A stretch of DNA of 64,000 nucleotides from Sipunculus nudus (GCA_026874595.1 CM049320.1:24714214-24778213); one strand, 5' to 3'. Numbered from the stretch's first letter, positions 12,931-27,014 are shown. The notes: a model not told the origin generated them from the letters alone. Translations and numbers: made by a program.

Positions 12931-13312
12931 GGGAGATATGAAAGTACAGACCAAGAATGGCTTGATCAGTGAGAAAATCACACTCACAAGTTTTCCATTT
13001 GTATGAATACATCCTATCAGACTGTTAATAAAAGGGTACAAAAGATAATGTAACATTAATCTTTCAATTTATTTTCAATTATCTATTACCCATTGTCTGG
13101 AATGTAAACTGGAAAATTTGTCTGGTAAATATCATTCAGAGTAAACAAAAGAAGCATTTTTGGTACTGTGGATCAATAGTATTAATTAAAACATTGGCTT
13201 ATCTAGCTGGCTGCAACATCATATATCTTTCGACCACTCTTTTTGAGTTTAAATTTGATTTTTCTTAGTTATAAGAAAGGTTATAAAAATCAACAGAGTG
13301 TCAAAAGGTGAA

Positions 13313-13680
13313 GTGCATTATCTGGATTCAAGAATGTCATCAAAGAATATTCACAAATATATTCACTTGCGCATGAATAAACCTGAGAATATGGGCTGAA
13401 TAAGTGAATGCCAATTACTTTTTCCAGAGCATCCAACTATATCAGCCCCCACATTTGGTAAAGGCTTCCATTCCTTAGAATGCCGATTTCTGGTTTTGAA
13501 TCTCATTCTGGTTTGTATTAAATTTTTACTTAAATTCCTTGTGGTTCACATTTATCAATTTTACATACAGATGAAATATGACTAAATGTTTTTAGTAAAA
13601 CAGCTCACACATGGTGGGATGAGCTTAGCTAAGTTACAACTTTTTATGTTGTTTGAATTCTATGCGAGGAAGCCATATTC
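13313..13680 (+). repeat. Dispersed repeat copy (family with 15430-15745)
   Basis: The first part matches 15600-15730 in order: GGATTCA, TCATCAA, GAATATTCACAAAT, GCATGAATAAAC, GAATAAGTGAATG. The second part matches 9990-10165. It appears to be a fuller but diverged member of a mobile-element family. Ends are not defined. Confidence 0.5.
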
Positions 13681-13849
13681 AAATGCATGTATCCGGGCCA
13701 TCAGTGATGCAAATCCATGAATCCATGGATGCAGATCCAGGCTCTAAATTATGTAGACTGAGGTTAAACATTTTGATCTAGGTCCTGCAAACATAAACCA
13801 GACCCAAAAGAATTCTGGATGCAGGCTCTGGTTGATGTGGATCCAAGCC

Positions 13850-14730
13850 TCAAGTGATGAGAATCCAGACCTGAAGTGTTGAGGACCCAGGACTCAGGTA
13901 ATGAGGATCCAGGCCTCAAGTGACAAGGATCCAGACCTGAAGTGTTGAAGACCCAGGCCTCAAGTATTGAGGATCCAGGCCTCAAGTGACAAGGATCCAG
14001 GCCTCAAGTATTGGGGACCCAGGCCTCAAGTATTAGGGATCCAGACCTAAAGTATTGGGGATCCCGACCTCAAGTACTGATGATCTAGACCTCAAGTATG
14101 GGAATCCAGACCTCAAGTATTGGGGATCCAGACCTCAAGTATTGGGAACCAAGACCTCAAGTATTGGGGATCCAGACCTCAAGTATTGATGATCCAGACC
14201 TCAAGTATTGGGGACCCAGACCTCAAGTATTGGGGATCCACACCTCAAGTATTGATGATCCAGACCTCAAGTATTGGGGACCCAGACCTCAAGTATTGGG
14301 GATCCACACCTCAAGTATTGATGATCCAGACCTCAAGTATTGGGGACCCAGACCTCAAGTATTGGGGATCCCGACCTCAAGTATTGATGATCCAGACCTC
14401 AAGTATTGGGGACCAAGACATCAAGTATTGGGGATCCAGACCTCAAGTATTGATGATCTAGACCTCAAGTATTGGGGACCCAGACCTCAAGTATTGGGGA
14501 TCCACACCTCAAGTATTGATGATCCACACCTCAAGTATTGGGGACCCAGACCTCAAGTATTGGGGATCCCAACCTCAAGTACTGATGATCTAGACCTCAA
14601 GTATTGGGGATCCAGACCTAAAGTATTGTGGATCCAGGCCTCAATATGTGGATCCAGACCTCAAGTATTATGGGTCCAGGGTTCAAGTAATGTGGGCCAG
14701 GTCTCAAGTGATCAATAACCAGACCTTAAG
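13850..14730. repeat. 22-bp minisatellite with 66-bp higher-order repeat
   Basis: About 40 tandem copies of CCTCAAGTATTGGGGATCC followed by AGA (22 bp). In 14185-14585 variants recur every third unit: the TTGATGATC type sits at 14185, 14251, 14317, 14383, 14449, 14515 and 14581, exactly 66 bases apart. Edge units are more diverged. Since 66 is a multiple of three and the unit lacks stops in two frames, long open frames result; I do not regard them as genes. Confidence 0.95.
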
Positions 14731-15429
14731 CTGTGTATCAACCCGGTCTGTAATTTTCTGCACACAACTTACCATGCACTTTGACCTTAAGAGTTCAAAG
14801 GAGATACCATCAAAAACTATATGGGTGATATGTGTGACATGTATTTCTGTACTTAACAGTTATAATTTATGTTGTTAACCACTGGATGTCAAAGCTGACA
14901 ACATGTCATAATACATTAAATAATTTTAACTTTGAGAAATTAAAAAAATATCCAGTTAAGTTTGCAGAACAGGATTTATGAATGAGCAAACACTAAATAC
15001 ATATGAAATACACCAGCTTTAAGAACATAAGATGTTACTCAGACAACTATCCTGATATTTCAGGAAAAAATAGATCTTAATAGACAGTTTGGATTCAAGA
15101 TGCACCCATCTCAGTGCATGAACCTAGTACAGAAGACACTGTGTTTATGTTAGAAGCTTTTGTTTAGCCTCAGTAAGCAGACCATAACAAACAAAGGAAA
15201 ACAGACTGCAGCAGTCCCTGACAGTGCTGTCTCCTGTGATATCAGATGCTGCTCCAGTGACTGTTAAAGTAAACTCCAGTCTAATTAGAATGATAAGAAA
15301 GAAGTGATGTCACAACAAACTGATAATGAACAAAGAGTACGGAATAATCTAATATCACAAGGACTTACAGTCTGCAAACTGATATCTCCATCTAATCACA
15401 ATAAGTCATGTCCTTCTCTCCCGGATATA

Positions 15430-15745
15430 CCATTACCACTGCCAGGAGGGTATGCCTTCATCCCTGTTTGTGTGTAGGTGTGTGTGTGTTTGTTAACAAT
15501 GTAACTCACATAATCATGAATGCATGGAATCTCATGAAATGTTCAGGGTATTCCCGTAATGGGACAATGAAAAGTTGATTAGAATTTTTGGTGTGGATCT
15601 GGCACATCACCCGGATTCAGGAACTTCATCAAGGAATATTCACAAATGTTCAGTCACTCATGCATGAATAAACCAAGAATCTTGGCCGAATAAGTGAATG
15701 GCAGAGGCTTGCATTAATAAGGGTGCAGATTTCTTGTTTTTTTTT
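15430..15745 (+). repeat. Dispersed repeat copy (family with 13313-13680 and 42970-43165)
   Basis: Contains CCAGGAGGGTATGCC, a GTGTGTGTGTTTGTTAAC segment and CAGGAACTTCATCAAGGAA. The same segments occur in matching order on the reverse strand at 42970-43165. The 3' half also matches 13313-13460. A shared mobile-element family is the simplest explanation; ends are not resolved. Confidence 0.6.
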
Positions 15746-15944
15746 TTTTTTAGTTTTTTTGTTAAAGCTAACCAACTCCATGTTTTAATGTTAGCCTAAC
15801 TAAGTATGTACATTTGCATAATTCCATTCCAGTTTCAGACTGTGTGAGAGGGCAGAATCACATGCTTTCTTTTATTTTAACCAGGCATTTAACCTGGTAT
15901 TAACCAGGCCTGGTGACTACTGCACCTGTGGGCCCTTGTGGCTG

Positions 15945-17150
15945 TGGATATCAAATTAGAGGTTTGAAGATGGCGCCCCACCTAACCCTATATGGATTTC
16001 AATTTAGAAGTTTGTAGATGTCAGTAACAGTGACCCCACCTAGAATTATAGGGATATCAAATTAAAAGTTTGTACATGGCAGTAACAGTCACCCCACCTA
16101 GAATTATAGGGATATCAAATTAAAAGTTTGTAGAAGGCAGTAACAGTGACCCCACCTCGACTTATATGGATATCAAATTAGAAGTTTGTAGACAGCAGTA
16201 ACAGTGACCCAACCTAAACTTAAATGGATATCAAATTAGAAGTTTGTAGATAGCAGTAACAGTGACCCAACCTAAACTTAAATGGATATCAAATTAGAAG
16301 TTTGTAGATGGCAGTAACAGTGACCCAACCTAGACCTGTATGGATATCAAATTAGAAGTTTGTAGATGACAGTAACAGTGACCCCATCTAGACCTATATA
16401 GATATCAAATTAAAAGTTTGTAGATGACAGTAACAGTGACCCCACCTAGACTTATATGGATATCAATTTAGAAGTTTGTAGATGACAGTAACAGTGACCC
16501 CACCTAGACCTATATAGATATCAAATTAGAAGTTTGTAGATAACAGTAACAGTGACCCCACCTAGACCTATATAGATATCAAATTAGAAGTTTGTAGATG
16601 ACAGTAACAGTGACCCCACCTAGACCTATATAGATATCAAATTAAAAGTTTGTAGATGACAGTAACAGTGACCCCACCTAGACTTATATGGATATCAAAT
16701 TAGAAGTTTGTAGATGACAGTAACAGTGACCCCACCTAGACCTATATAGATATCAAATTAAAAGTTTGTAGATGACAGTAACAGTGACCCCACCTAGACC
16801 TATATAGATATCAAATTAAAAGTTTGTAGATGACAGTAACAGTGACCCCACCTAGACTTATATGGATATCAAATTAGAAGTTTGTAGATGACAGTAACAG
16901 TGACCCCACCTAGACCTATATAGATATCAAATTAAAAGTTTGTAGATGACAGTAACAGTGACCCCACCTAGACCTATATAGATATCAAATTAAAAGTTTG
17001 TAGATGACAGTAACAGTGACCCCACCTAGACTTATATGAATATCAAATTAGAAGTTTGTAGATAGCAGTTACAGTGATCTGACCTTATGAACTATATGGA
17101 TATCAAATTAGAAGTTTGAAGATGGTAGTAACAGTGAGCCCACCTAGACC
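15945..17150. repeat. 58-bp satellite array with 174-bp higher-order repeat
   Basis: About 21 tandem copies of a 58-bp unit containing GTTTGTAGATGACAGTAACA, then GTGACCCCACCTAGA and ATATCAAATTA. Unit starts such as 16473, 16531 and 16589 are exactly 58 apart. From about 16680 to 17030 the variant with CTTATATGGATATC recurs at 16681, 16855 and 17029 (174 apart), separated by two CCTATATAGATATC units. Left-edge units are more diverged. Confidence 0.95.
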
Positions 17151-17169
17151 TATAGAGATATCAATTTTG

Positions 17170-19830
17170 AAGTGTTTAGATGACAGCAATAGTGGCCCTG
17201 ATTTCTATTCTGCATGATTGACATTAAAAACTTCATTAGATAAATTCTATCTTTTATCAACAGAGAATTTTTATTATTTTTATACCAAATGAGCACAAAA
17301 ATTTGTGATTGAGCTACACCTGTAGTTAGTGGAATTGTACTATATTTCAGAAAATGTGGCATCACTTTAACTGTTTTGATATAAGGAAGCTATTTACAAA
17401 CTGGCTCAGTCATAAGTCATATAGGAGATTAAACATGACATGGGGAAGATCCTTTAATTTCTTATGTGTATTTTATATTACTGATTGTTTCTTCTAAGAC
17501 AATAAGGTAACAACATACAGTAAATAGTCAGACAATTAATTTTATTAAGTTATGCCTGCACATGTGGTGAAACAATAAGGAAATAATTTAATTCATGCAG
17601 AAATCTGCGACTCAGAAGAGGACTTGTATGATAACACATTCCAGTGACAGTACACGCCTTATCATAATACTGATGATTAAACTATCTTCCTTTTTTTTGT
17701 CTCTTCCTCATTGCAGACATGTTTTTGTCCTAAAGTGATAAGAAAATGTACAAGATGTCACGTTCATGATTGATCTAAATGAAGACACACAAGTATAACT
17801 ACCTCGTTAACCTGTAGGAAACATCAAGGTAACTCAATATTAGTGTTAAGGCTGAAAAGAGGTCCATTGGAACCTCTCCTTACTGGCAACTCTGTACTAA
17901 GGGCACCTCCTATTTATGGCCATTAGGGATAGTCCCTTGAAAATTTACTATCTATTTTCATAGTTTTATTTTCTGAACTTCTCGACTTTGAATTACTTGC
18001 AGTTATCCAGGAACAGAGCTGTCAAAACACTTCTGTCTTGCAGGCAAAGCCTTGTGCTGTTTCCCATTTTTACTTACATAACTTACTTGAATTTTACAAG
18101 TAGAATGAAGTTAAATATATATATATATATATATTCATAGGTTCTACTTTACTTATGTCAGGGTCATTCTTAGATATTACTCAAGTTTGAAATAGGACTT
18201 GAGTTCTCATGTTAGCCTATTATTTTAGTCATTTAAAGGTACATTGACTTTTGCAATAAAATGTGTTTTATTTATTCTCATGCTATCATTTAATTCTCGG
18301 CAAAATACAGTTTCCCCAACATAACTATATAGCACCACAAGGACTTGTTGTCTCCAATCCACCTGTTTGTTACCTTGTAATGGTTCTGTGTGTGAGTAAA
18401 CACAGTGCAAGTGTGTCTGTGTACCATAACAAGATGGCATGACTAGAGGTCATGCACATACATGTGCAACATCCCCGAAACAAGAAAGTAGAAGCAAGTC
18501 TAAGTAACACGAGTTTGAAGTTTGATATATCTTGATTTGAACATTGTGCAATGCGGCAGTCAGGAGCAGTGTGCACTGTGCACTATGTTTCATGCCACTG
18601 AATGCACTCAGTGCAAGTTTATTTCAACCTGGGTGCAGGAAAAATATTGGCAGAAACCAAAATATTTTATGGAGAGAACATTATACTACATGTATAGGGT
18701 TTTTATTATACCAGGTACATGATTAGGCCCCTTTAAGCAGCTATTCATTTACATGTATAGTCTTGATTCAGCCTTAACTCAACTCCAATTGTTTTGAAAC
18801 CAATATAAAAAAATACTGCTTATAGAACACATATTAACATGTTAATCACTTATGTTTACAATTTTTATACAAGAAAAAACTTCATAAATCCCAACTTTGA
18901 TTATTCTGTCTTTTGAAAATGCTGATGTATAGTGTCACCATGGCAACACATATACAGGCATCAGAGTCCAGTTAATACCTGCTGAATGCTCCTGTACAAA
19001 ATTTGCCATCTGTTTCAGCCTCAAAAACCTGATATCTGAGATTAACTTCTAATATGTTTAAGTTATGAATTCCAGTTAATTTATTATGGGGGACACAGGG
19101 CAGTGACATATATTACCATATAAATTACCATCATACATTTATTTTATACAAATCACTCAATATCTAAATGGCTTCAATTTCTTGGCAACGGCTCAATTCA
19201 AACAAACTCCCTGGTAGAAATTAAACCAGTTTCTCAGAAACAAAACAAAAACTTTCCTTGAGAAATTACAAGAAAGAAACTAATTATCTCCCTTCAGCAT
19301 GATTCATGGTATTTTTCAAGCAGTTTTTTATATCTAAATAAACAAGACACAATTTTTTTTATTTTTCTTATTGTTTTCTAAAGTGGCAGACAACCTATTT
19401 TTGGAAAGAGTGACTTATCACTTTAGTGTATGACAATTCAAACTGATAAATCCCATACCTGTCAGGTATATGTATAAAGGTATATTTTCAATACTGGTGA
19501 CATATTGTGTCCGAGTCAGGTATTTGGTTTGTTCTTATCAGGGGGTGGGGGATAAAAAATGATTAGGCAGGGTTCGACATCAGGAAGAATAAGGGATTAA
19601 TACAAGCAGTTGTGACAACTTGAAGTACCTCAACTTTTTTTTCAAACTAACTAAATATAGAACATCAAAATCATGAGCCCCTCTTGCTGAAAGACAATAA
19701 GTTCACTTCTAAAACATGGGAATGTATATTAAAGTGATGACGAACTGCAAGGTGCAACAGATCCAAAATGTGCCAGCAAGTCTAACAGATCTATGGACAG
19801 GTGATGAACAAAGGATCATCAATATATATT
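17170..19830. other. AT-rich non-coding stretch
   Basis: No gene supported. It holds a short TA run (18115-18134) and a piece near 17855-17930 (GGAACCTCTCCTTACTGG, GGGCACCTCC) that resembles the sequence next to the 17-bp array at 27738. Confidence 0.4.

Positions 19831-19831
<1 letters not shown>

Positions 19832-19890
<59 letters not shown>
19832..19890. repeat. TA dinucleotide microsatellite
   Basis: Uninterrupted TA repeat of about 59 bases. Confidence 0.95.
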
Positions 19891-19892
<2 letters not shown>

Positions 19893-20574
19893 CAATCAGA
19901 TAACTCCAATGAGCTTAAAACTAAATACATAATGAAGAATAAAATATGGGCAATTCAGAGTAGCTAAAAGACAGTGAATTTACCTTCAATGTACAAGATG
20001 TTATTATAGTGATGATGAACAAGAGATCAGGGTAAAGCATAGTTATTTAAACTTTAAAGTACATCAAGGTAGACTTAAATTAGCTGCTATTAAATCGCAG
20101 AAAATGGAATGCCTTCAGTCGGGTCTGACACACTGCTTGCAGTGTAAGGCTGAGATAGAATACAAACAATGCCCCCTTTTTCAAGATATTGAGCAAATAA
20201 AACATATGCTCTATTTCCTTTGCCTTGAAGTACAGTTATAATCTAAATTTTATAACAACAGATATTTACTAACATTTCTTTCTGATATCAACATTCTTTC
20301 CTAATTCTGTGAATTTTGTTTGATTCTAGTTGATAAAAGTATCATTCTTATATTTGTATTAGTTTTTCTAGAGAACTTTTTTTAATCTCTATATTAATGA
20401 AACCATATATTAAAACAATATATATATTTTCATCTGTATTTTTTTAAACTACTATTAATTTATACTTAAATAGTCAGTGAAAGATAAAATACATAGTACA
20501 GTTTATCAAGTTCAATCCAATTTAAAATAATTACTGTATTGTCAAAATATATTGAATGAAAAATGTACTGTTAA

Positions 20575-20873
20575 GGCCAAAAAAATAAAAGGTATGGTTC
20601 TCAGGGACTGCCTGCATAAATTATAACCCCCTGCATCAAAAATTTTTATTTTAATTTTCATCTTTAAAGAAGATAAAATAATACAATTTTGATCAGATTT
20701 CCTTTGTTAAGTAGTGCTTTTACCTGTTTAGCCAAAATATTCTGTTATTTTCATGCTTTTCCCTGATCATATGTCATTTTTATTGAAACATAAAAAAAAG
20801 GTCAAAAATAAAATATAGCCCGCCCACACTGATTTCTGAAAAAAAGTGCCCGAGAACCATACCCTTTTTTGCC
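20575..20873. mobile_element. 299-bp MITE, copy 1
   Basis: Terminal inverted repeats: the left end GGCCAAAAAAATAAAAGGTA then TGGTTCTCAGG matches the reverse complement of the right end, GGCAAAAAAGGGTATGGTTC then TCGGGCAC. The whole element aligns with a second copy at 21795-22093. It has no coding capacity. The target duplication is not clear. Confidence 0.75.
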
Positions 20874-21009
20874 TAATACTCTAATATATACTTCAGGAAA
20901 AAAGTCACCACAAACATAGCTAGACTTCAAAAACATGTTAAAGCCCATATTGTTCAATCATTATCCCAATTGGCATAATATCTTGACAGCATATGCAGTT
21001 ATGCACCAA

Positions 21010-21365
21010 ACCCTATCACATAAATCTGCCGAAAGAACAAAGCAAGTGTTGTGAGCAAGGTAGTGCTGTCATAGCGATGGAACAAGTCAAAGCAGAGACA
21101 ACTTGTGTCTAAGTGGTAGGTCCATGGATCGTTACTGTACAAATTGAAATCAGACGCTACGTACCGACAGAAATGGATAAGCCATCGAGATTCTTTATAC
21201 GTAATCTGTTTCACATGGAGCTACTTTGGATTAATGGCAGTTCAGAATATAGGCAGATCTATGCATGGGTCTTCCGACTGATTGAAACCAGCGCTGGTGT
21301 CAAAAAGGTCCTCGGCTGTGACAAACAGCCGCACCCAGCACTGATCATGTCAAATCCAGCCTAAT
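21010..21365. promoter_or_regulatory. CpG-retaining island
   Basis: I counted 12 CpG in 21001-21360, between two MITE copies in CpG-poor DNA. Open frames exist on both strands (about 70-80 codons), but neither resembles a known family. Could be a regulatory element or an unrecognised exon. Confidence 0.3.
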
Positions 21366-21794
21366 ATTAGATCACCCAGTACAACCCAGAAAAAATCTCA
21401 GTTTCTGTACATTTTAAGGGAGCAGAAATTCGCAAAGACCCTATATATAAAATCAGTCCAAAAGATGTTTTAAATTCATATTAGAACCATAAAGTATATT
21501 GTATTTTAAATTCGGTACAGTGTTCTTTCTCATGGTACATATTTTTTACATTTTCATTCGTGATCATATGATTTTTTTTTTTTTCCTGCATGGTGTCTCT
21601 GTCTACCCTAAAACATACTGAAATTTTAGATTTTGATTCAATAATAAAAATCTAGTTTCATTTTTCAACAAGAAGACACTTAACAGAGGGTAAAAAATGC
21701 CTTAGAGATACTGTCATGTACTTTAATTTTAGTCCATTAAACATTGCCTTTGATTACTGTCACCGGCCTGCATGCCTAAATAGTGTACCTTTCA

Positions 21795-22093
21795 GGCCAA
21801 AAAAAAAAAGGTACGGTTCTCAGGCACCGCCAGCGTCAAATTAAACCCCCCGCATCAAAAACTTTTATTTTGATTTTCATCTTTCAAGGAGATATAATAA
21901 TATAATTAAGATAAGATTTCCTTTGTTATGTAGTTCTATATCTGTATAGCAAAAAAATTTCTGTTATAATCATGCTTTTCCCGCATCATATGACATTTTT
22001 ATAGAAACATACAAAAAAGAGGTAAAACAAAAAGATCGCCCACCTGCACTGATTAAAAAAAAAGTGCCCGAGTACCATACCTTTTTTTTTGGT
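21795..22093. mobile_element. 299-bp MITE, copy 2
   Basis: Same length, orientation and terminal inverted repeats as 20575-20873, with interior matches throughout (for example CATCAAAAA(A/C)TTTTATTTT and TCATGCTTTTCC). Differences include several substitutions at CpG sites. The two copies are 1.2 kb apart. Confidence 0.75.
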
Positions 22094-22254
22094 CTACAAT
22101 TTATTTTTAAATGCTACAAAATCATGTTAAATAAATTAAAAAGGTAAAAAAAAAAATAAAAAGATATACTGTTACTATACAGGGTATTGTGATTGGCTGC
22201 TTGTACATATCAGGTGTTGGGGGTAATCCAGTAGAAAACCTGTAAAGAAAAAGT

Positions 22255-22600
22255 TCAACAGAGCATAACGCTCACTTGTATCCCCATGCACCTAGGCAGT
22301 GAGTGGTCAGCAAGTGGTCAGTGTCTATTTATAATCATCACAGGACCACGCACACACCGTAGAGTAATCCCTAACAATGATTCATTAACTTATATACAAA
22401 ACCGTTTTCCTCCTAAGAATGAAACCAGTTAGACATGCATGCCAGAAAGCCAATCTTTTCATTATGTCTGTAGAATACATCAGTTGGCTGGCTCTGCTCT
22501 AGAGCTTGTCGGGACCTGTGCCATACTAAATCCTCCTAATGACAGAGTACAAGACATGCCGGTGAATAGAATGACGTAACCGTTGTTGGTGAGAGAGATT
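22255..22600. promoter_or_regulatory. CpG-retaining segment
   Basis: Complex sequence with several retained CpGs in CpG-poor surroundings. No protein was recognised. Confidence 0.25.
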
Positions 22601-25600
22601 AAAATGTAAATCTGATTCTTGTGACCATTACCATTTCATTGACGGGACTATATGTATTATTATTGAAGCTTGGTGTTACACCTTTCAATCCCTTTGAGAA
22701 GTGGCCCCATTGTAAAACACAGACATAACACATTCCACAATCACTGATACCCCTGTTGTGAATTCATGTAAACCTCCCCCCCCCCCCCCCCTCCAAATAG
22801 AGAATATAACTGTCCCTGAAAGCAAAGCTCCGTGGAATTTTGATAAACATGCTTGACCCTGTACTGTTATCTTAAGGTTTTCATGTGTAAACAAGTTTTA
22901 TGCCAATTAATCAATTATATCAATGGTCTTTTTATTTGCATAATCATGAATTAAATCAACTGCATTTTTGCATAATTAATCATAAACAATTATGTGTGCA
23001 CATCCAAGAAGTCAAATTATCCCTATTAACATATTCTGTGCAAGTTATAAGAAAGAAGGGGCAAGAACCAAGTTAGACTGATTTTTCACTTGGTCAATAT
23101 TTTAGGTAAAATTCTAAACAGCATATTTCACGGTAATATATAGGGTACATATAGTAAATGATTAATAGTTGATCATTGGTCGTTTTTATCTTTCAATCAT
23201 GAAATAAGATTTGACTACTAACTCCTACCACTAGTGTAAACTTAATTTTATCTTTCATTCTTCTTGACTAATTGGACTTCACCTTTGAACTTTATACCAG
23301 ATACCACAACAAAGTCAGGGTTTGTTATTTAAAATGGGTACTTTGATAAGATTCAGAAATATTAGTGAAGATTTTATTTTAGTGGTTTTTGTGGGTCAAA
23401 GAAATCCACACATTTATGATTTCAAGCCTTAAAATTTTTATAATTTACCATCCATTGAGAAATGATTCTAACACAGCACCACGAGGTGACTTAATCCTCA
23501 ATTATGAGCATTGATGAGATCCTAATAAAAAAAATTTTAATGCTCAATGTATTTAATTGTTATGCATATGCAGGATGGAGCTTGTTTAAACAAAACTGAA
23601 TGAATGCAGTGTAAGGATACCATCTTATATGCTGTTTGGATGTGCTCATCTTTATTATATTTATGTAGATATTTATAAACAATGAATTATAAATATTTCC
23701 CTACTCTGACCAAAAAATCAAATAGTCAACCATATATTTTTTTTACTGAAAACCACAAAATTTGAAGCCAAAGATAATAACTGAATATACAGTATGACAT
23801 TATTTTAGAGTATTTAAACACACCATGACATACTGCGACATAAAAAGCCATTATTTTTTACATTGGAGAAGTCCTCAAGTTGTGTCACTGTTCTAGCTTC
23901 ACACCTGGCTGGACAACTCAAATTGTTAATGCTGTAAAATGTAACATTATCTGTAAAAGATTTGATTTTACTCTTTTATCCAGCTTTTTTTTCTAAACAA
24001 CAATGACTTAAACACTTGGCATCATTGCCCAATCCGTTGTAAGAATAATTGAGTTTTATTTTCAAAGATTAACAATTTCAACCAATCATTGTTGTACTTA
24101 TTAACTGAAAAAAAAATTCTAGGAATTATAAGAGAGCTGGACATTTAAAACAGATATGGTAAAAATTATTTGGTATGGAGTCCAATTAACTATTTTAATC
24201 TAAAATAAATTATATCAGGGCTATTACCAAGTTCCTGAAGGAATATAGGAATTTTATATGAGCACTTAGACAAAAATATAGGATTTTATAAGAATTTTCA
24301 GAGAGAAATATAGGAATAATGTTTGATTTATCACTACACATTTGTGTTTATGCATGTCAACATCTATTCTCTAGTAGCAATGGGAAGTCTGTTTAAATGG
24401 TTTATGTGGCTGTACTTATAATACCTGCAAATCTGACATGCAAAGTTCTACAATATGGCTGAATGAGTGAATTTTTTCAATAATAACCAGTCTGTACTAC
24501 AATAACTAAGAGTTATATTTGAAACATGATTTTGCAGTGAAAAAAAAGGAAAATATAGATGATTACAGTGTAAATGTTGGAAAAAAATAAGATATTATAG
24601 GAGACATCTTTTTCATATGAAAATATAGGAATATATGGGTAATATAAGGAGATGGTTGTAGAGATGGTTGGAGGGGTCCTTTACACAGTAAGTCAATGGT
24701 ATATCAAAACATATCCATCTTATTAGTCTTTGATTATCTTTACCCATTTCAATACCATCACTCCATCACCACTCTCACCTGATGCCAAAACTTTCAAATG
24801 TCCTGATATCTGCAAAATAGGAGTTTTATCTCTGTATTATGACAATATAATATGACAGTGGCAACTTTCCTACTTAAATAATCTGCACATATATTTTACA
24901 ATTCATGCAGGAATGTATATTGTGGGGTTAATGCACTGTTCTCATTATGGCTGGGGATGATTTGAATTATGGGCATTGATGCTTAGTCAAAGATACCTGA
25001 CACACCCATGAAGTTATATAACCTCTCTGATATGGTCTTGATGTTGGTGATTAAATGGGGCTATAAACAGAATATTACTTTTTTTTGTTTTGTTTTTATT
25101 ATAACTGATTTGTATAATACCACATGCACCTTGTTGTTGGCACAGAGTACATTAAACAAGGATGATGAAAACCATACAAGAAAAATTATCAGTTATTAAT
25201 TAACATTCAGGGTACAGGGTTGTTAATTTCCGAGGAAATAAGCATATTTCCCAGGGCAGTGGGAATTCACATGACTTTCCAAGATATACTGGGGAACACT
25301 AGGAAATACCAGGAATTACTGGGAATTATAGAATTAAGATTCACACTTTCTGAAGTTGTTTTTGTTTTTCTTCTTTAGTTTACAAAGATTTGTGACCAAA
25401 GACAAATCTTGCAGGCTCGTTCTGTTCCCTGTTTTCTAAATTTATCTGTTACCTTACAGCCTTACAGGAGGTAATAATATCACAAGATAATATGACACAC
25501 TTTGATGGGCAATTTTATAAAATTGAATTGACTGAGATTTTAATTACTTAATTTGACTTTGATTTACTTTTTCTTGTCAATAAAGAACACATATACAGAT

Positions 25601-27010
25601 TTTTTTTATTTACCAGTCACATGAGTATATCCCAAGTTGGTATTTTGATGTTATTCCCAAAATCAAGTATTTCCAAAGGTAGAAATTCCTGGGACAACAC
25701 TGCCTGGAAATCAGGTGCCACATATAACCCTAAAGCAATTATTAACTGTATAAACAGCAATAACATCAGAGCTATTCCCACTAGGAAATAACCACTAGGC
25801 CATGTCATTCAAAATAACAATATTTAACATTTACTGCTGTCTAATCTGAGATTTAATTTTACAATAGTCTCTATTAATTCTACCTGTCTGATTTAAGTCT
25901 ACACTAGGTCTGAACTTTTGCACCTCGATGTATGCTGTGATGCCAGTGATCTTTGCTGAGCCAGGATTAGCAGCGAGATTAGCAGTGCTTGAAGACCAGC
26001 AAGGATCACCAATTATTGACAAAATGCATCGATTCTGGTGAGAATAACAGGAGGCCGTCCTGATGGTAAAAACCAGTGTTTTGTCTGGGGTTAGGATACC
26101 TTGGTTGGATGAGCACTTGTGGTTTCATCATTCTTACAGTCTATTCCAATAAGGGTTTTATTAATATTTCAGCCTCCCCATATTTTTTAAAGAATGGGGG
26201 GGGGGGGGGGGGCTGATACATAGAGATCAGTTTGTTTCTTTATTCAAATTTAGGTAAATACTTTTTGTGACTTGACCTACTTTGGTTCCCCTATGGGCAA
26301 AACCATTGATTTAAAAATTTTTTCACTTTTCCTTTTTTATTTCTTTCTTCCATCATTAGATCTCAAATATGACTAACTTATAAAACATTTGGGCAAAATG
26401 TTATTCAAAGGTCACATATTTGTACCTGCTATTCTATGTAACCTTGACCTTATTCCCAAGGTCACACACTTCATAGCTGATCCCCGATTATCACCCTCAG
26501 GGCTAGGCTTCATGGGATTGCATGTGATTGCATACATCTAGTTTAAGATGTTTTTGTACAAGGTTAATATTGAAAATTATCTGTTACTGAATGAGCCAGG
26601 TAATTCAGCAATGTTTTTAAATGGAAACCAACAACCTACCTTGTAAATCAATCATTTGACTGTCTGAGAAAACAGTGTATTTTGCCAAAACCTGTTCATT
26701 TAAATGCTGGACAATGCTTGTGTTACCATAAATATTATTAAATTACACAGTCACTGACAGTTAAGAGTCACCATCCCCTGGCATCACTTCATGTTTATTA
26801 AGGCATCCATGAAGTTGTATGTTATAAAATCAAAAAAGTTGTCATGAAATAATTAATTCTCTACTGCTGTAGCGGTAATACTGTTCTGTCACTGTTATAT
26901 ATACTGAAATGAAACATAAGCTTTTCAAAACACCTTTCAAAACCCTCTGGTGAAACAGACTAAAGAAGGCATCTTTGTGAACCTGATAAAACCTAAACCT
27001 AATTGTATCT
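22600..27010. other. AT-rich non-coding stretch
   Basis: No gene supported. It contains a poly-C tract (about 22775-22792), a poly-G tract (about 26197-26213) and a degenerate AT-rich region with GAAATATAGGAAT-type phrases near 24240-24640. CpG is almost absent: 1 in 26221-26820. Confidence 0.5.
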
Positions 27011-27014
27011 ATAT

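Noticed and set aside
12508-13056. 182-codon Leu/Ser-rich frame on the minus strand
   Set aside because: Reverse strand of a GA-rich low-complexity tract.
14098-14718. 206-codon open frame with 22-residue repeats
   Set aside because: Explained by a 66-bp higher-order minisatellite lacking stops in two frames; an overlapping second frame is equally open.
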